Positions 44,001 through 54,700 are shown, numbered from the stretch's first letter. The stretch: DNA of 64,000 bases from Apostichopus japonicus (GCF_037975245.1 NC_092575.1:5387501-5451500); one strand, 5' to 3'. Made by a program: numbers and translations. The notes: a model not told the origin generated them from the sequence alone.

Positions 44001-44873
44001 AGTATTCCATACAGCCACTGGAAAAACAACATTTCAATATCAATATATATATCAGTATATATTTTAGGGGACTAATTGTTGCCAGGTAAATGTTTTGTTT
44101 ACCAAAGAGGAAGTTTATCCCCGTATTTGGCACGGACATGTCACCATGACATGTGTTCTTTATATGTGCCTTAATAATATTGTTTTGATCACTCCAAGTG
44201 TTTGCAATATCTGGCAATAAATTGAATACTTGGTGAGGTGATAGTTCACTTGTGGCCTCTTATCCAGTTGTTCCATAGCAAGACTTACCGTGATTTGAAA
44301 ATGTTGAAATAGTCACATCTTAATATAAATAGGACCAATTTATTCTCTCTCTGTTTAGTCCTACAGTCTCCTCTTTCAAGAAAAGAAATAGTGAAATAGA
44401 GACCCCATTTGGTATAGTAATAGTGTCTGTTCCCAAACAAGTTGACTGTTCCCCCTTTAAATGTTAATGATGGTTTTAATCCCTAGCTTCAAATCTTGTC
44501 ATGCTCAAATATAATTTTTACCAAATCTAAGTCCCCCATGTCATTTATGCTAGATACAGAAATCTTGGGACTCTCAGGGACTCATATTTAAGATAAATAT
44601 AACTGAAGTTGATAAAACTTGTATCCTAAGATTATGTTCTCTTGATGTGTTTACCTGCATGCAGATGGCACTCTCGAAATTTGAAATGTATATTTTTCCG
44701 TTCTTTCGCATTTAAGGGGAAGTGGAAATTTACGGCTCAACGACTTGAAGGCTTTTAAGATTCCAGATTTCATGCGGGTGAAGGTTAAAAGATACATGGA
44801 TCTACACAGAACAGATCGGAGCATCCCAAAACAGGAACAGAGCGAACACAGCAGCGACACGGAGGACAACTGA
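32017..44873 (+). CDS. DNTTIP1: DNTTIP1 (TdIF1), MiDAC complex subunit, 10 coding exons
   Basis: Homolog of deoxynucleotidyltransferase terminal-interacting protein 1, the DNA-binding and dimerising subunit of the nuclear MiDAC histone-deacetylase complex (with HDAC1/2 and MIDEAS). Coding exons 32017-32097, 33018-33106, 33862-33970, 35187-35285, 36305-36460, 37134-37208, 37989-38164, 39948-40008, 43070-43194 and 44717-44873 give 1128 nt, 375 aa (human 329). The N-terminal dimerisation region spans about residues 65-130 (FNPLPALEILRCTLQRRINK ... FFQMAVDNMRDSFG ... SLEAAKEIF). A basic, AT-hook-like RKRKGKAPSHH follows near 218-228. The C-terminal SKI/SNO/DAC-like DNA-binding domain (about 255-350) includes REGPKW, GARANKALGLGATRGRIYIK, HPEMFKY, ATGGKAYML and LNDLKAFKIPDFM. 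The acidic tail SEHSSDTEDN is lineage-specific. The ATG choice follows the acceptor at 32014-32015; a further upstream exon cannot be excluded. Confidence 0.93.
33018..33106 (+). CDS. DNTTIP1: DNTTIP1 coding exon 2
   Basis: It encodes GNPFCMTMKTFPPTKHHRIT and KQQGLSFKG, corresponding to the NPWNIM...Q segment of the human protein. The acceptor is ATTTTTCAG and the donor GTAAGT; phase 2 out. Confidence 0.88.
33862..33970 (+). CDS. DNTTIP1: DNTTIP1 coding exon 3
   Basis: It encodes NGNPSFNPLPALEILRCTLQ and RRINKDIQKVFQYYAQ, the start of the dimerisation domain. The incoming phase 2 is completed by the first A; the donor is GTAAAC, phase 0 out. Confidence 0.92.
35187..35285 (+). CDS. DNTTIP1: DNTTIP1 coding exon 4
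   Basis: It encodes FFQMAVDNMRDSFGPNAVTE and DHLLMVFRNSLEA, matching human KFFQKAALNVRDN...CLEQAK. Pyrimidine-rich acceptor TTCTCGACAG; donor GTGAGT; phase 0. Confidence 0.92.
36305..36460 (+). CDS. DNTTIP1: DNTTIP1 coding exon 5
   Basis: It encodes AKEIFTSQPRRTRNVHHKHS and a His/Glu-rich linker ending SDGPAGK. Phase 0 at both ends fits exons 4 and 6. A second open frame (…FLPHNLEG…) exists but would hit a stop in exon 6. Confidence 0.82.
36470..37010 (+). repeat. Degenerate minisatellite in DNTTIP1 intron
   Basis: The motif (c)tcatgttgc with short variable spacers recurs about twelve times (for example near 36691, 36729, 36761, 36793, 36829, 36868, 36902, 36986), ending in a G-run. Spacing is irregular (about 30-50 bp). 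No coding role. Confidence 0.6.
37134..37208 (+). CDS. DNTTIP1: DNTTIP1 coding exon 6
   Basis: It encodes RQKLENDNEASVFSMRPTPT and IQTRK, a linker preceding the basic segment. Acceptor TAAAACAG, donor GTAAGC; phase 0 at both ends. Confidence 0.82.
37989..38164 (+). CDS. DNTTIP1: DNTTIP1 coding exon 7
   Basis: It encodes RKGKAPSHHSDYTTDIPTTI (AT-hook-like start), then VKREGPKWNPERITDEAHFV and MGARAN. The donor GTGAGTAAA is at 38165; phase 2 out. The last ~90 bp plus donor are amplified in tandem downstream. Confidence 0.93.
38165..39190 (+). repeat. 195-bp tandem amplification of exon 7 tail plus donor
   Basis: The last part of DNTTIP1 exon 7, its donor and about 100 bp of intron are repeated five more times in the intron. 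Donor-equivalent GTGAGT sites lie at 38165 (real), 38360, 38553 and 38748, spaced 195, 193 and 195 bp. Two further units (about 38885-38950 and 39060-39135) have lost the donor. Unit 1 has a TGA in the coding frame; unit 3 is still an open 23-codon version (KPKWNLERIT ... GARANK). No acceptor is evident in any unit, so they are exon relics rather than alternative exons. Confidence 0.9.
39948..40008 (+). CDS. DNTTIP1: DNTTIP1 coding exon 8
   Basis: It encodes ALGLGATRGRIYIKHPEMFK, nearly identical to the human SKI/DAC-like domain segment. Acceptor TTTTCAG; donor GTAATG; phase 0 out. Confidence 0.95.
40340..41380. repeat. 15-bp AT-rich minisatellite, about 1 kb
   Basis: Tandem units of TATACTCTGATAGTA with common variants (AATA, ATTA, CATATAGTA) from 40340 to 41380, in the DNTTIP1 intron between exons 8 and 9. 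A 177-bp higher-order duplication (41024 and 41201) includes palindromic gttaaccagtttaacctg and aaccaggttaaac segments. Because 15 is a multiple of three, several long Tyr/Ser-rich or Ile/Tyr-rich false frames open on both strands. Confidence 0.95.
41948..42470 (-). mobile_element. Degenerate LINE reverse transcriptase fragment
   Basis: The minus strand reads LLYIVLDVNNLPYNKLISTR and then SPFADDLAIWHSSKIIS, the palm motif region (…LLF..YINDLP…FADDTA) of a non-LTR reverse transcriptase. SLDYCNEV follows at 42050-42030. A G-run (42390-42401) interrupts it. Fragment only, in the DNTTIP1 intron. Confidence 0.75.
43070..43194 (+). CDS. DNTTIP1: DNTTIP1 coding exon 9
   Basis: It encodes YSGDQDDKQWLFDNHLMPAT, GGKAYMLLLADVLDLAETDE and Y. 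Acceptor TCTCTCCAG; donor GTAAGT; phase 2 out. Confidence 0.94.
43340..43840. repeat. Two tandem ~190-bp repeat units
   Basis: The block running from gatatggagattgcacattc through tagactataatgaagtctat to gtgtggggttgaaaagaggg and caaacaccctgggacc (about 43465-43620) recurs at about 43650-43818. It is preceded by a transposon-end-like ggcggccgatccagg (43347). Repeat units of a mobile element in the intron between exons 9 and 10. Confidence 0.7.
44717..44873 (+). CDS. DNTTIP1: DNTTIP1 coding exon 10 (C-terminus)
   Basis: It encodes GSGNLRLNDLKAFKIPDFMR, VKVKRYMDLHRTDRS and an acidic tail ending TEDN, with stop TGA at 44871-44873. The match to human EELKSFVLPSWM...KMRKYM is clear. Confidence 0.93.
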
Positions 44874-44972
44874 CGCTTGGAGAGATAGGAAACAATTGTT
44901 GGAAAACACTGCAGCACTGATATCATCAGTGATGAGCATTGTCCGTGATGATGATTACAAGCGAGGGAAACA

Positions 44973-45172
44973 GGATCATCAATAGTTGTTAGTACTTGAT
45001 ATAAGGAAAACGGGATCATCAATAGTTGTTAGTTCTTGATACAAGGAAAATGGGATCATCAATAGTTGTTAGTACTTGATACAAGGAAAATGGGATCATC
45101 AATAGTTGTTAGTACTTGATACAAGGAAAACAGGATCATCAATAGTTGTTAGTACTTAGAAGTCGGAAAGTT
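44973..45172 (+). repeat. 40-bp tandem repeat, five copies, in DNTTIP1 3' region
   Basis: The core ggatcatcaatagttgttag recurs at 44973, 45013, 45053, 45093 and 45133, exactly 40 bp apart, starting about 100 bp after the DNTTIP1 stop. It is probably inside the 3' UTR. No canonical AATAAA was noticed downstream of it up to 46.5 kb. Confidence 0.9.
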
Positions 45173-47037
45173 GGGCGAACAAGAAAGAGTGACGTTTTAT
45201 AAATTTCAGCTTTCTTCGAGTGCATGGACTATATAGTATTAGTTGGATTTTATTTCTGGTTGAGATAAAAGTTTTTTTAATCTTCCAGATAGTTTAGAAG
45301 ACAGCTAGCTATCTACGGATGTATGACTTGGGTTTTAAGAGGTCAGATCTATTCATTTTGCGTCAGTTTTGGTCGTTGGGAATCCACATCTGGGGAATAA
45401 GTTCAGCGCTCAAATAGTGTGTAAAAAGTGTTGAAGGTTCTGAACTTCCTGTTTCACGCTTGCAGCAATTTGCTCACTTTGCGTGGCACTTTGTGTAACA
45501 TTTTGCCCATTTTGCGTGGTATTTTGCCCATTTTGCGTAGCATTTCATGACGGTCAAGCCTGCCTATAGAAAACCAGTCCTCAAATTCACTCGAGAATTA
45601 ATAATTTGTCTCTTGACAGCACAAACTACCCCAAGTACTGCCATTAGGATTCATCCTCGAGCGCACCTACTTAATTGACCAGCCACCATATGATTGTAAA
45701 CACAAGTGCTCTAATGGCCAGCACTACTTTCCTTTGTGAAGACAAATTCGGCTTTACCACTGAAATTGTACACTGTGTTTAATCATGAATTTGTGAAAAG
45801 GAGCGTTCAGTATGGCTAGCATCACCAATTCTTTTGGCCCAAAAACAGGGGTAAACTGGTATTTGCTATAGGCAGGAAAGATTGTAATGTTTGCTATGCA
45901 TTTACCGGATTGATTTATTACCTGAATTCTCGCAAGGTTGGTGTATCCTCTGTGAAGTGTATGGGGCTAGCAACCGACACTGACAGATAATTAGCATAGA
46001 CTGCTTGATGTCGACTTGCAGACTACATCTGTGCGATACCCTAGGCCAGATATGAGTATGTTACCAGAGTGAACGACCCACTAACGTGAGGATTTCTCTT
46101 TGAAAAAGGTGATCACGTAGGTGGTAGATTTATCATCTCATTTTCACCTACACGAACAGTCACAAGAGATGGTCTTGTCGTGTCTGACGAAGTTGATGAG
46201 GTATCGATTCGAGGAAGAAGAAAAAGGTCATTTGATGAGAGATTAGAAAGATGGGCGGGTACTGAAATATACTGCCATGCAGCTGGAGTGTGTTGTAATA
46301 GTAACGAAGGGCTGTCAGTAATCAGGGAAGTGAGAGAGTACATCCATGGTGTTGAAGTAAGATACGGATTGTCGATTTATGCGGTGCATGTCGTGGTTCA
46401 TGTATGAAAGTGAGGTGACTCAGGTTATGTAATCTATACCTGTAACTAGGTAAACTGAGGTATCCATGTTTACAATTTATGGGTTAGATAAATATATATA
46501 TATATTTTGATGGCAGGATAGTGTTAATCTTTGAAATTTGAGAATGAGTGACCATTTTATTTGACTTTCTAGCAGATTTAGTGGCAATACTATTAAACAA
46601 CCTTTTAATGAAGTGGTACTAAATGGGGTTTTTTTTAATACCCGATGTACATCGTGTATAATTTATCCCAAATTTTACGTTCGGCACGAATAAGAATCTA
46701 CGTGACATGACACAGACACGTAACGACTATATAAAAGTCCGCCTTAGAGGACTTCAAGACAATTAGCTTAATTTGTTCAGTTTTTTTTTTCTGTAGTGAT
46801 CACTTAACAATTATTAAATATAACAATGTAATTAATTAATGGTTAATGATTGTTAATAGTACTATATCATTACTACTGGAATCCATGTGAAAGTAAGGCA
46901 TACTGTACTGTAGTGTTAAGTTACCATGTAAACTGGCAAACGCAACTTGAGTAGGGAAATGGCGAATAGTTACATCCGAATGTAACCATGGCTGTTAAGA
47001 CCGGCTTGAAACAGTACGGCTAATTTCTTAAATCCAA
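45173..47037. other. Intergenic; no gene supported
   Basis: It contains a small repeat of attttgcccattttgcgtgg (45498-45545) and AT-rich DNA. An open region at 46113-46407 (75-76 aa on both strands; the plus frame has RGRRKRSFDERLERWAG) has no recognised homology and no splice context. Confidence 0.4.
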
Positions 47038-47430
47038 GGGTGACCATATTTTGCTCAGGAAATCCGGGGACATGATATTAAAGTTGCATCCCCCTCCCTC
47101 CCCTCCCTCCCTCCCCCCCTCCCCCCCTCTTGTCAAATTCACTATTTTTTTAATGGAAGTGTGGAATTTAGAAGACATTTCATCACATGGCAATTCTATG
47201 GTTTACAATTGATGGTCAAATGCCCAAGTTTTTGCAATAAATCCTTCATATACAAACATTTGTAGATTTCTCATGGCCTCTACAAATTTGGGGAATAATT
47301 TCTAGAAATTTGCTTAAATGATCCAGGGACAGTAATTGAAATCTGGAGACAATCCTTGGGGACACTTTCAATCCAGAGACTGTAAATGAAAATCCGGGAC
47401 TGTCCCCCAAGTCCGAGAACTGGTCAGCCT
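47038..47430. mobile_element. Possible MITE with imperfect inverted ends
   Basis: The left end agggtgaccatattttgctc and the reverse complement of the right end (aggctgaccagttctcggac) share AGGsTGACCA. The interior has 'ccgggga' phrases and a (CCCTCC)n tract (47090-47130). No target duplication recognised. Confidence 0.35.
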
Positions 47431-47584
47431 CTGTTTATATCATCACAGGTGGAAACAAACCTCCAATTGGGTACGACTTAGTAATCTTTGATGTAGACGT
47501 TAAGTCCGAAGTTACATATGTTTAATCTTTTTGTGATTCTCGACCACAGTTAATGTCTTTAAGTATGTCATGGTAGGTTATTAC

Positions 47585-47780
47585 CAGAGGACATTGGCTG
47601 TGATCAACGCTATAGAGGTAGGACATTGGCTGTGATTGACTGCTATATAGGTAGGACATTGGCTGTGATTGACTGCTATATAGGTAGGACATTAGCTGTG
47701 ATTGACCGATATATAAGTAAGACATTAGCTGTGATTGACCGATGTATAGGTAGGACATTGGCTGGCGCCCAAAAGTGGGT
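47585..47780. repeat. 33-bp minisatellite, six copies
   Basis: The phrase gacattggctgtgattgac recurs with starts at 47590, 47622, 47655, 47688, 47721 and 47754 (period 32-33). It makes an 11-residue periodic false peptide (SYLYIGQSQLM) on the minus strand. Confidence 0.9.
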
Positions 47781-48889
47781 TTTGGCAGCCTAGGGGAGGT
47801 CAAGAGGTGAATGCTATGTGTACAAGTTGAAAGGGTCATGAGTATTACATTTCAAGTTTAGAATGCGAGAAGTCATTTTAATAGTTTTCAAAAGTACTTT
47901 TCTAGCAGTTGTTATCCTCCAGAATTTTTTTCTCCAGACATTTTGGAGAGTAAAAACAAGGGAAGTATTATCAATGTGGCCAAATAACTTCTAAGATGAT
48001 TCTCAAAGTTTTGAGACATGAATGACCATTATCCAGCCCTGTAGGTTTCTAGATAGAAGCATCTAGATAGAAGTCTCCAGATGCACATCTATCTTTCTCA
48101 AAATACAATAAATTAGCTCTTTTGATAATAATTGCGGAGGTAATATCAAAAGCAAACTCGAGTGTGTATTCACAGAACTGATTTAAACTGCTTTAAAAAG
48201 CCTTATTTTTTTCACCGGTGTTTTCATTTGAAAATGAAATATTCATTCATAGATTACGGGAGATAATTATGCAAAATCAAATTCTGTGGGGAATAAGTGT
48301 AAAGATTACGCCATTGAGAATAACAATATATATATATATATGTTTTTTTTTTGCCTTGGGTTATCTCTTTTCCATAGAACTAGAGAACTTCACAAATTTA
48401 TGATTAAGTTCACATTGAACTAAAGATTCTCATTAATATAAATATTCATTTCATTTAAATTGGTTAACATATTCAGTCAGCATTTTTTTTTCAAGACTGG
48501 TTGGGATATCAGTGTGTGTATTGTCTCATATTAATAACAGATTTAACTAAACCTTGTGTCATAGCATAAGAGTTTTTTTCTTTCTTTACTGAGATAAGTG
48601 TCTTGTCATACTTTTTAAGAACTTGAATGTATATTTGGTAAAACAAAGTTTTATACTTCTTAAAAGATCTTTAAGGGGATCCTTATTGCTAGGGCTAATT
48701 AATATATTTTTAGGCTAATATTTTGATATTGTAAATTATTTGTAAATCCTAAAAGGAAAGAAAACTACATCCTTTACTTTCTCTCAAGGTTTTTTAAAAT
48801 TTGATGGCATGAATAAACATAGTAGTCTATTCCATTGTCAAAGGGGGAAGAATAAAAGGTGATGTGGGAGAATGCTCCCATCTCATGTT

Positions 48890-49240
48890 ATCGTGTCATG
48901 GTTTCTTTTGTTTCCTTCCTGTCTGTCTGTTTTTATGTGTTGGTGTTGGATAAGAGATGATCTAGCATCTCATAGCTCCTCCCCTTCCACCAATCACCTG
49001 ATTTTTTTGGGGGGTGGGAGGTCCTTGACCCAGCCATCACTTTTTTCTGAGGGCTGGATTCTTGACCCAGCCATTTCTTTTGTATCTGTCTGTCTGTGAG
49101 TGTTTATATGTGTTTGTGTTGGATAAGGGATAATCTAGCATCTCATTGCTCCTCCCCCTCCACAATCACTTTTTTCTGGGGGGGGGGTCCTTGACCCAGC
49201 CATCCCTTTTTTATGAGAGGCAGATTCTTGACACCCCCCC
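48890..49240. repeat. Two ~190-bp direct repeat units with G/C runs
   Basis: The series tctgtctgtctg, gtgttggataag, gatctagcatctcat, gctcctccccttcca, ccttgacccagccatc occurs at about 48922-49045 and again at about 49085-49205. Low complexity; no coding role. Confidence 0.75.
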
Positions 49241-50229
49241 CCCCCACGCCAACCTTTTTTCCTGGGTGGATCGATTCGTTTGATATAAATTTTGAAGCAG
49301 TCTGAACTGCTCATGCCATCAGTGCTGAAATCACTGTACTACTTCATTCCCCCCCCCCCCCCAAAAAAAAAGCAAGAATGGTATTCAGAAATACAACCTA
49401 TTTCATTTTTGTTTTCATTGTTTAATTTCAGTGTGGTGGGGGGTGGGTGTCAATTAGTGCAGTATGTTACATGGATAAATTGATTACGAATATTTGCAGC
49501 TTTGCTGGAGATGAACGAACAGGCCCTGCTAAAATCGAGTGTTGAGAAGGGAAGATGTTTGTGGGGTGGGGGGGTTGTGTGGGAGGGGAGGGGCAGGATA
49601 CAAAAATAAAATACTTAAAAAATGAAACCGTCTGATTGTCTTTATTTCACATCTTCCTGGCAAAATCTATGCATTTGATTCATCTGTGGCAAAAAAAAAA
49701 TCGAAGATCCTCAACTAAATCGCTCATTAAATTTGCACTGATTGTATAAACCAGGTTTTCATTAACTTTATCCCCCCCCCCCCCCCCCACGAACCCCATG
49801 TGGATGTCAGTTGTCCACGAACCCCCAACCTTTCGAGACACGATATGAGTCATTATTATACTATAATACGCATAATAGCCGTATTTGTTTCATAATTCAG
49901 TTATTTATTAAATGCACGGTACAGTACTACTATGGCAACATATGCGTATGGAACCGAAGTTTGTCGATAGGTACGACTTTTGTACATAACTAAATGATAT
50001 GATATATCAGATTTTAGTTCAACAAAAAGTACTTTCAGACACGTCTCACGAACCCCCTGGGATGGCTCACACACCCTTTGGTGGTTCAAGCACCCAGTTA
50101 GGGAACCCCTGGTATAGACCCTCCCATGCTCTCAAACAAGACACCTTCCCAGTTAACTTGAGTTTTGATTCCTTGAGTTTTAATTCATCTTTAGGATGTG
50201 CTGTAAACCAGGTTAGAAATGACACAAGT
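49241..50229. other. Intergenic; poly-C and poly-G tracts, no gene
   Basis: Contains long C-runs at 49237-49248, 49348-49363 and 49772-49788, and G-rich stretches at 49436-49450 and 49561-49600. The fragment around 50045-50110 (cacgaaccccctgggatggc ... aagcacccagttagggaacccctgg) resembles a transposon terminus. No coding evidence. Confidence 0.4.
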
Positions 50230-51760
50230 GCAAAGTACTGTTATGCAGTGGTTAGTTATCTAGTAAGGAAAAACTTCTAACACTAACCTTCACATTAAAG
50301 GTTTAAATCCCACACAAAAAAAATTATATTCTTTAAAAATTCCTTGCATTCTGAGATGCAAATATTAGAAACAAAACAAACTTCTGCAAAGTGTCATGTG
50401 GTTGATGCTATGTAACTGTAAACTCTTCATGTAGAAATCCAGGTAGAGGTTTTTAATTTTCTGATCTTTTCATCATCCTTGCGTTCTGAGGTTTAAATAT
50501 AAGAAGCAAATAATATATCTCAACAGTTACAGTGGCGTAATTGGTAGTGCTCTGTAATGCTGACAGTCAGATAAATGCCATGTCTGGGGTTCAATTACAG
50601 GTAGAGGCTTCCTTTTTTTTTTAACTTTTCATCCTTTTATTCTGAGGTTCAAATATTAGAAACGAGCAATATTTCTCAACAGTTACAGTGGCGCAGTTGG
50701 TAGTGCTCTGTAACGTGAAGAGTCAGATATTTGCCATGTCTGGGGTTCAATTCCAGGTTGAGGCTTTTACTATTCTGATCTTTTCATCATTGCATGTCCT
50801 TCCATTCTGAGGTTCAAATATTAGAAACAAGCAATATTTCTCAACAGATACAGTGGCGCAGTTGGTAGTGCTCTGTAACGTGAAGAGTCAGATAATTGCC
50901 ATGTCTGGGGTTCAATTCCAGGTTGAGGCTTTTACTTTTCTGATCTTTTCATCATTGCATGTCCTTCCATTCTGAGGTTCAAATATTAGAAACGAGCAAT
51001 ATTTCTCAACAGTTACAGTGGCGCAGTTGGTAGTGCTCTGTCACGTGAAGGGTCAGATAATTGCCATGTCTGGGGTTCAATTCCAGGTTGAGGCTTTTAC
51101 TTTTCTGATCTTTTCATCATTGCATGTCCTTCCATTCTAAGGTTCAAATATTAGAAACGAGCAATATTTCTCAACAGATACAGTGGCGCAGTTGGTAGTG
51201 CTCTGTAACCTGAAGAGTCAGATAAATGCCATGGCTGGGGGTTCAATTCCAGGTTGAGGCTTTTACTTTTCTGTTCCTTGGAGAAGGTGGAAGTATAAAT
51301 ATAAGAAACGAAGTTTATCTATTGGGAACCAAAATGGTGTAATGGGTAGCTCTGCTACCTTTGAATCATTGGATCATCCTGCCAGTGTGGGTTCAAGTCC
51401 TAGGCGAGCAATTGCTGCAAAAGGACTTCGCTGGATGGGGTGGTGTAGATGGTTCCCCTCCCCCTTGACAAGGTTAACTCCGCGGCCTAGGTGAGTTATG
51501 CGGATCCCCTCCCCCTGACAAGGTTCCTGCGCGGCCTAGACGAATTGCGCGGACCTCCTCCCCCCCTGACTAGATTTATGCGCGATCCCCCCCCGGACAG
51601 GGAAAAATCTTTTAGAGAAAAAAGAACGAAGTCCACACAATTGGATCTTTAAATATTTCTTCTGCAAGCAAGAGCAGTTCTCCACCAACTGGTCTAGTGG
51701 TACAAAAAAAAAATTTGGAACACAAGGTCCCTGGTTCAATCCCCACCTAGTAACTTCTTT
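50230..51760 (+). repeat. Tandem array of tRNA-like (Pol III box) units
   Basis: Five well-kept units start (at caacag) at 50521, 50677, 50842, 51007 and 51172, spaced 156, 165, 165 and 165 bp. Each has an A-box-like tggcgcagttgg and a B box ggttcaattcc about 50 bp later, then a T-rich stretch. Divergent relatives lie at about 50236-50320 (ggtttaaatccc) and 50370-50460. Two other tRNA-like sequences follow: 51331-51410 (atggtgtaatgggtagc, gggttcaagtcc) and 51681-51752 (ctggtctagtggta, tggttcaatcccc). These look tRNA-derived; canonical seven-bp acceptor stems are not evident in the repeated units. Confidence 0.75.
51440..51600 (+). repeat. C-rich tandem repeat, about 50-bp unit, three copies
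   Basis: The unit tcccctccccctgacaaggt followed by tcctgcgcggcctag occurs three times (about 51454, 51505, 51556, the last degenerate), embedded between tRNA-like units. Confidence 0.7.
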
Positions 51761-54700
51761 TACAAGGATACATTTAGATCAAACATCTATAATGGAGGAG
51801 TTTGAAAAGATGGTCCAAGAGAAAAATTATTTCTTTGACTGATGAGGAAACTATTTTATGTATCCTGGCAAAATTTGAAAATTCCTACATATTGCATTTA
51901 TGACCTAGATCAAATTTAGACACTTCGTACCATAAGCAAGGGCAAAAAAAAGTGTGATGTCATAGTTGCACACAAAACTGCAAAACATTTTGAATGTAAA
52001 GAACTGAGACCAAATTTTGTTGGTGACATCAGCTTGCTTTAAGAAGTATTTAGCAGAATTTCATCAGTCAGAAATAAATTTTCACTGGGATTATCCTTTT
52101 ACTCACCATTTCTTAGTAAAGATGACTGTAAGATGTAATTACAATAAATATTTCTGCCTTCTAATTAGTTTCTACAGATATTAAGTCAATAAAGCTGCAT
52201 TTTAAATTGCCTTGTTGTGTTATCAAATCTGACCCAATGCCATGTAATAGCCACACATCAATGGAAACTCCTCAATTTGAGGGATACATGAATATACTGT
52301 ATAAACCGTTTTACCAGTCACAATAAGGCAATTATTCACACATCCCATTATAGTTAAGAAATTTACATGTCAGACAAATTTAATGAATGCTTTTTACTGT
52401 TTCATTGTCAAAAATATTTTCAAAAATGTTTGGTCTAATTTTTTCTTCTTTTCATTATTCCTGGAGAAAGTTTGGTTGATTTGTGGAACAGGCAAGGTTT
52501 TCCTGAACTTTCCATCTTTTTTTTAGTTTCTCTGAAGTTTGCAGCCAAGTCAATACAAAATGCAACTTTAAACCAAAAACTAAATAAAAATATCATAATA
52601 ATAACAAAAATAAAAATAATTAATGAAAAAAAATGCAACTTTAAACCACAGTACGTGTCAATGAAGCTAACAAAACTACATTTCTATCGGATATTAAAGG
52701 AAACTTTAAACCAAGCCATCATCTTTAGCTTGTATGAAAGTATTTGTCATGAACAACTTCCCACATATCAACGGGTATTCTCAATCCACCCTGGAGTTGA
52801 AAGTTTTCAAATTTCATGTCAGGGGTTTGTCAATCTGTTGTGACAATCTGTCACAAGGAGGTCAAACCTTTCACCTCCCCATTTGTTTATTTTTTTTTTC
52901 ATATTCCAAGATGAAAAAAGAGTAATGATATAAGAACCGATCACATTATTCGTTCACAATAAGAACTGCAATAATGTAGATTTAACGGCATTTAGCAACC
53001 CACTATTACAGGAACTAAACATTGTCATAAATTCAGGCTTATGTAGCTGGTTTATTATGTCCTTGTTAGACTTGTTCAAGTCTTCCCCGTCGTGTACGGT
53101 GCAAGGGATACCGGCCATTGATGATGGTAAAGTTTTAGTTTCTTCATTAATATCGTAAAGTAGCCAATCACAAACAAGATTTGTGTTTCTTATATAAACA
53201 CATTGACAAGTGCTAGATTGAACTTTACTAGTGACCACAATTATATGCTAATAATCTGCTGCCTAAATTGATGACATCAGACAAAGAATTAATCTTGACA
53301 TGTTACAGTTCAGAGCAGACTACTACATTTTCTGTCCCATCTTTATAAGCTTGTGAGAAATGACTTGTTGAAACATCATTAGAGGGGCTTATCAGTCAAA
53401 CTGGCTGTTATAATTAGTCTAAATGCATAATACTATTAGGTCAGTCCCTCAGAAGTAATGCAGAATTTAGCATTTAAATGTACAACATTTCTTGGTCTCG
53501 GAAATTAACTCTTTCACAATGTATGACAAAGTTATCAAACACAAATGGTTTTTCATTTCAGCCATAAATCCTCTGTTCTTTTAAATTACAGGTCTTATTT
53601 GTTGGATCTCTGGTCCTGTTTCAAACACCCATAAACTATTCATGATCAAATCGACCAAACTGTCAAATAAAACTTCAAGAAAAGGAAAACAAATCTAGTG
53701 AATATCAATTGTGTTCACACATTAATATCGTCTCACTGCTGTTTCAAGTTAAAGAAAACTGAGTAGATTTTTATACTGAAAATTATTAACAATCATCGTT
53801 AATATTAAGATCTACCTTAGTTTTACAAAAAACACCAGCATACAATACTACCAATTTAACAGTGATAGCCAAATATATCACACCCAGTCATCAAAAGTCA
53901 CTTTCCTTAGATATATTAGATTTTTTAAACTGGGAGGAGGCTTCGGCTCTGGCAGAGGGAGGGGGACGGGGTGTAGGTGAGGGGGAGGAGGAGGGGAAGA
54001 GTGGGATCTGGCAGAGGGAGGGGCAGGGGGGCCCTTATGTAGGAACCCAGTGGCTAGAAGGCTTGTGAGTCAAACCCCTGAAGAACAGTTCTCTTCTGGG
54101 GGGACAGCCCAGCCACCGGTAAGGATCTTTTTCCCTTTTTCTTTTTCTCTTAGCTATAATAGTCTCATCCCAGGAGGGTGGGTTTGCCTGGTCTGGAGCA
54201 GCCTCCCAGTATTTATTTAAGTAATGAAGCTACCAATCTGAGTATTTGGCTTGTCTGCCTACCCTAACCAATATGAAATAAAATACATTAAATAGTCTGT
54301 TTTTTGTTTAAAAACTTATTTTGCTGACGGGCAGAAGCCCTGCTTCGCACAACTCGATCAGACTTGTCCCTCACTGGCCATCAGCATTATTTGTTTTTGA
54401 GAGTACTTAAATTCACTGTATTAACTTGGATGTGCATTTTAACACATCCTCTTCGCCTTGTCCTGTACCTGGGAGTAAGAGAAATAGAGGGCGCTGTTCT
54501 TCATTCTTTCATGTGCTTTCGTTTGAACTCCTTTAATTTTCTATGAACTTTCTTTCTAGGAAGTTGATATGACGACAGTATTATTTATCTGGCCTTACGA
54601 CCAGTTAGACTTCTTTGCATGGTTGATATCTACAACCTATCATCAAGGGGACATGTGGTAACCTGAGAGGAGAGATGAAAAAATAACAAAATCTTTAAAT

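Noticed and set aside
46113-46407. 75-76 aa frames on both strands
   Set aside because: Open on both strands, with no recognised homology, splice sites or neighbouring exons.
50521-51260. Functional tRNA genes
   Set aside because: A and B boxes are present, but the ends of the repeated unit do not form a convincing acceptor stem and no clear anticodon arm was found, so they are described as tRNA-like.
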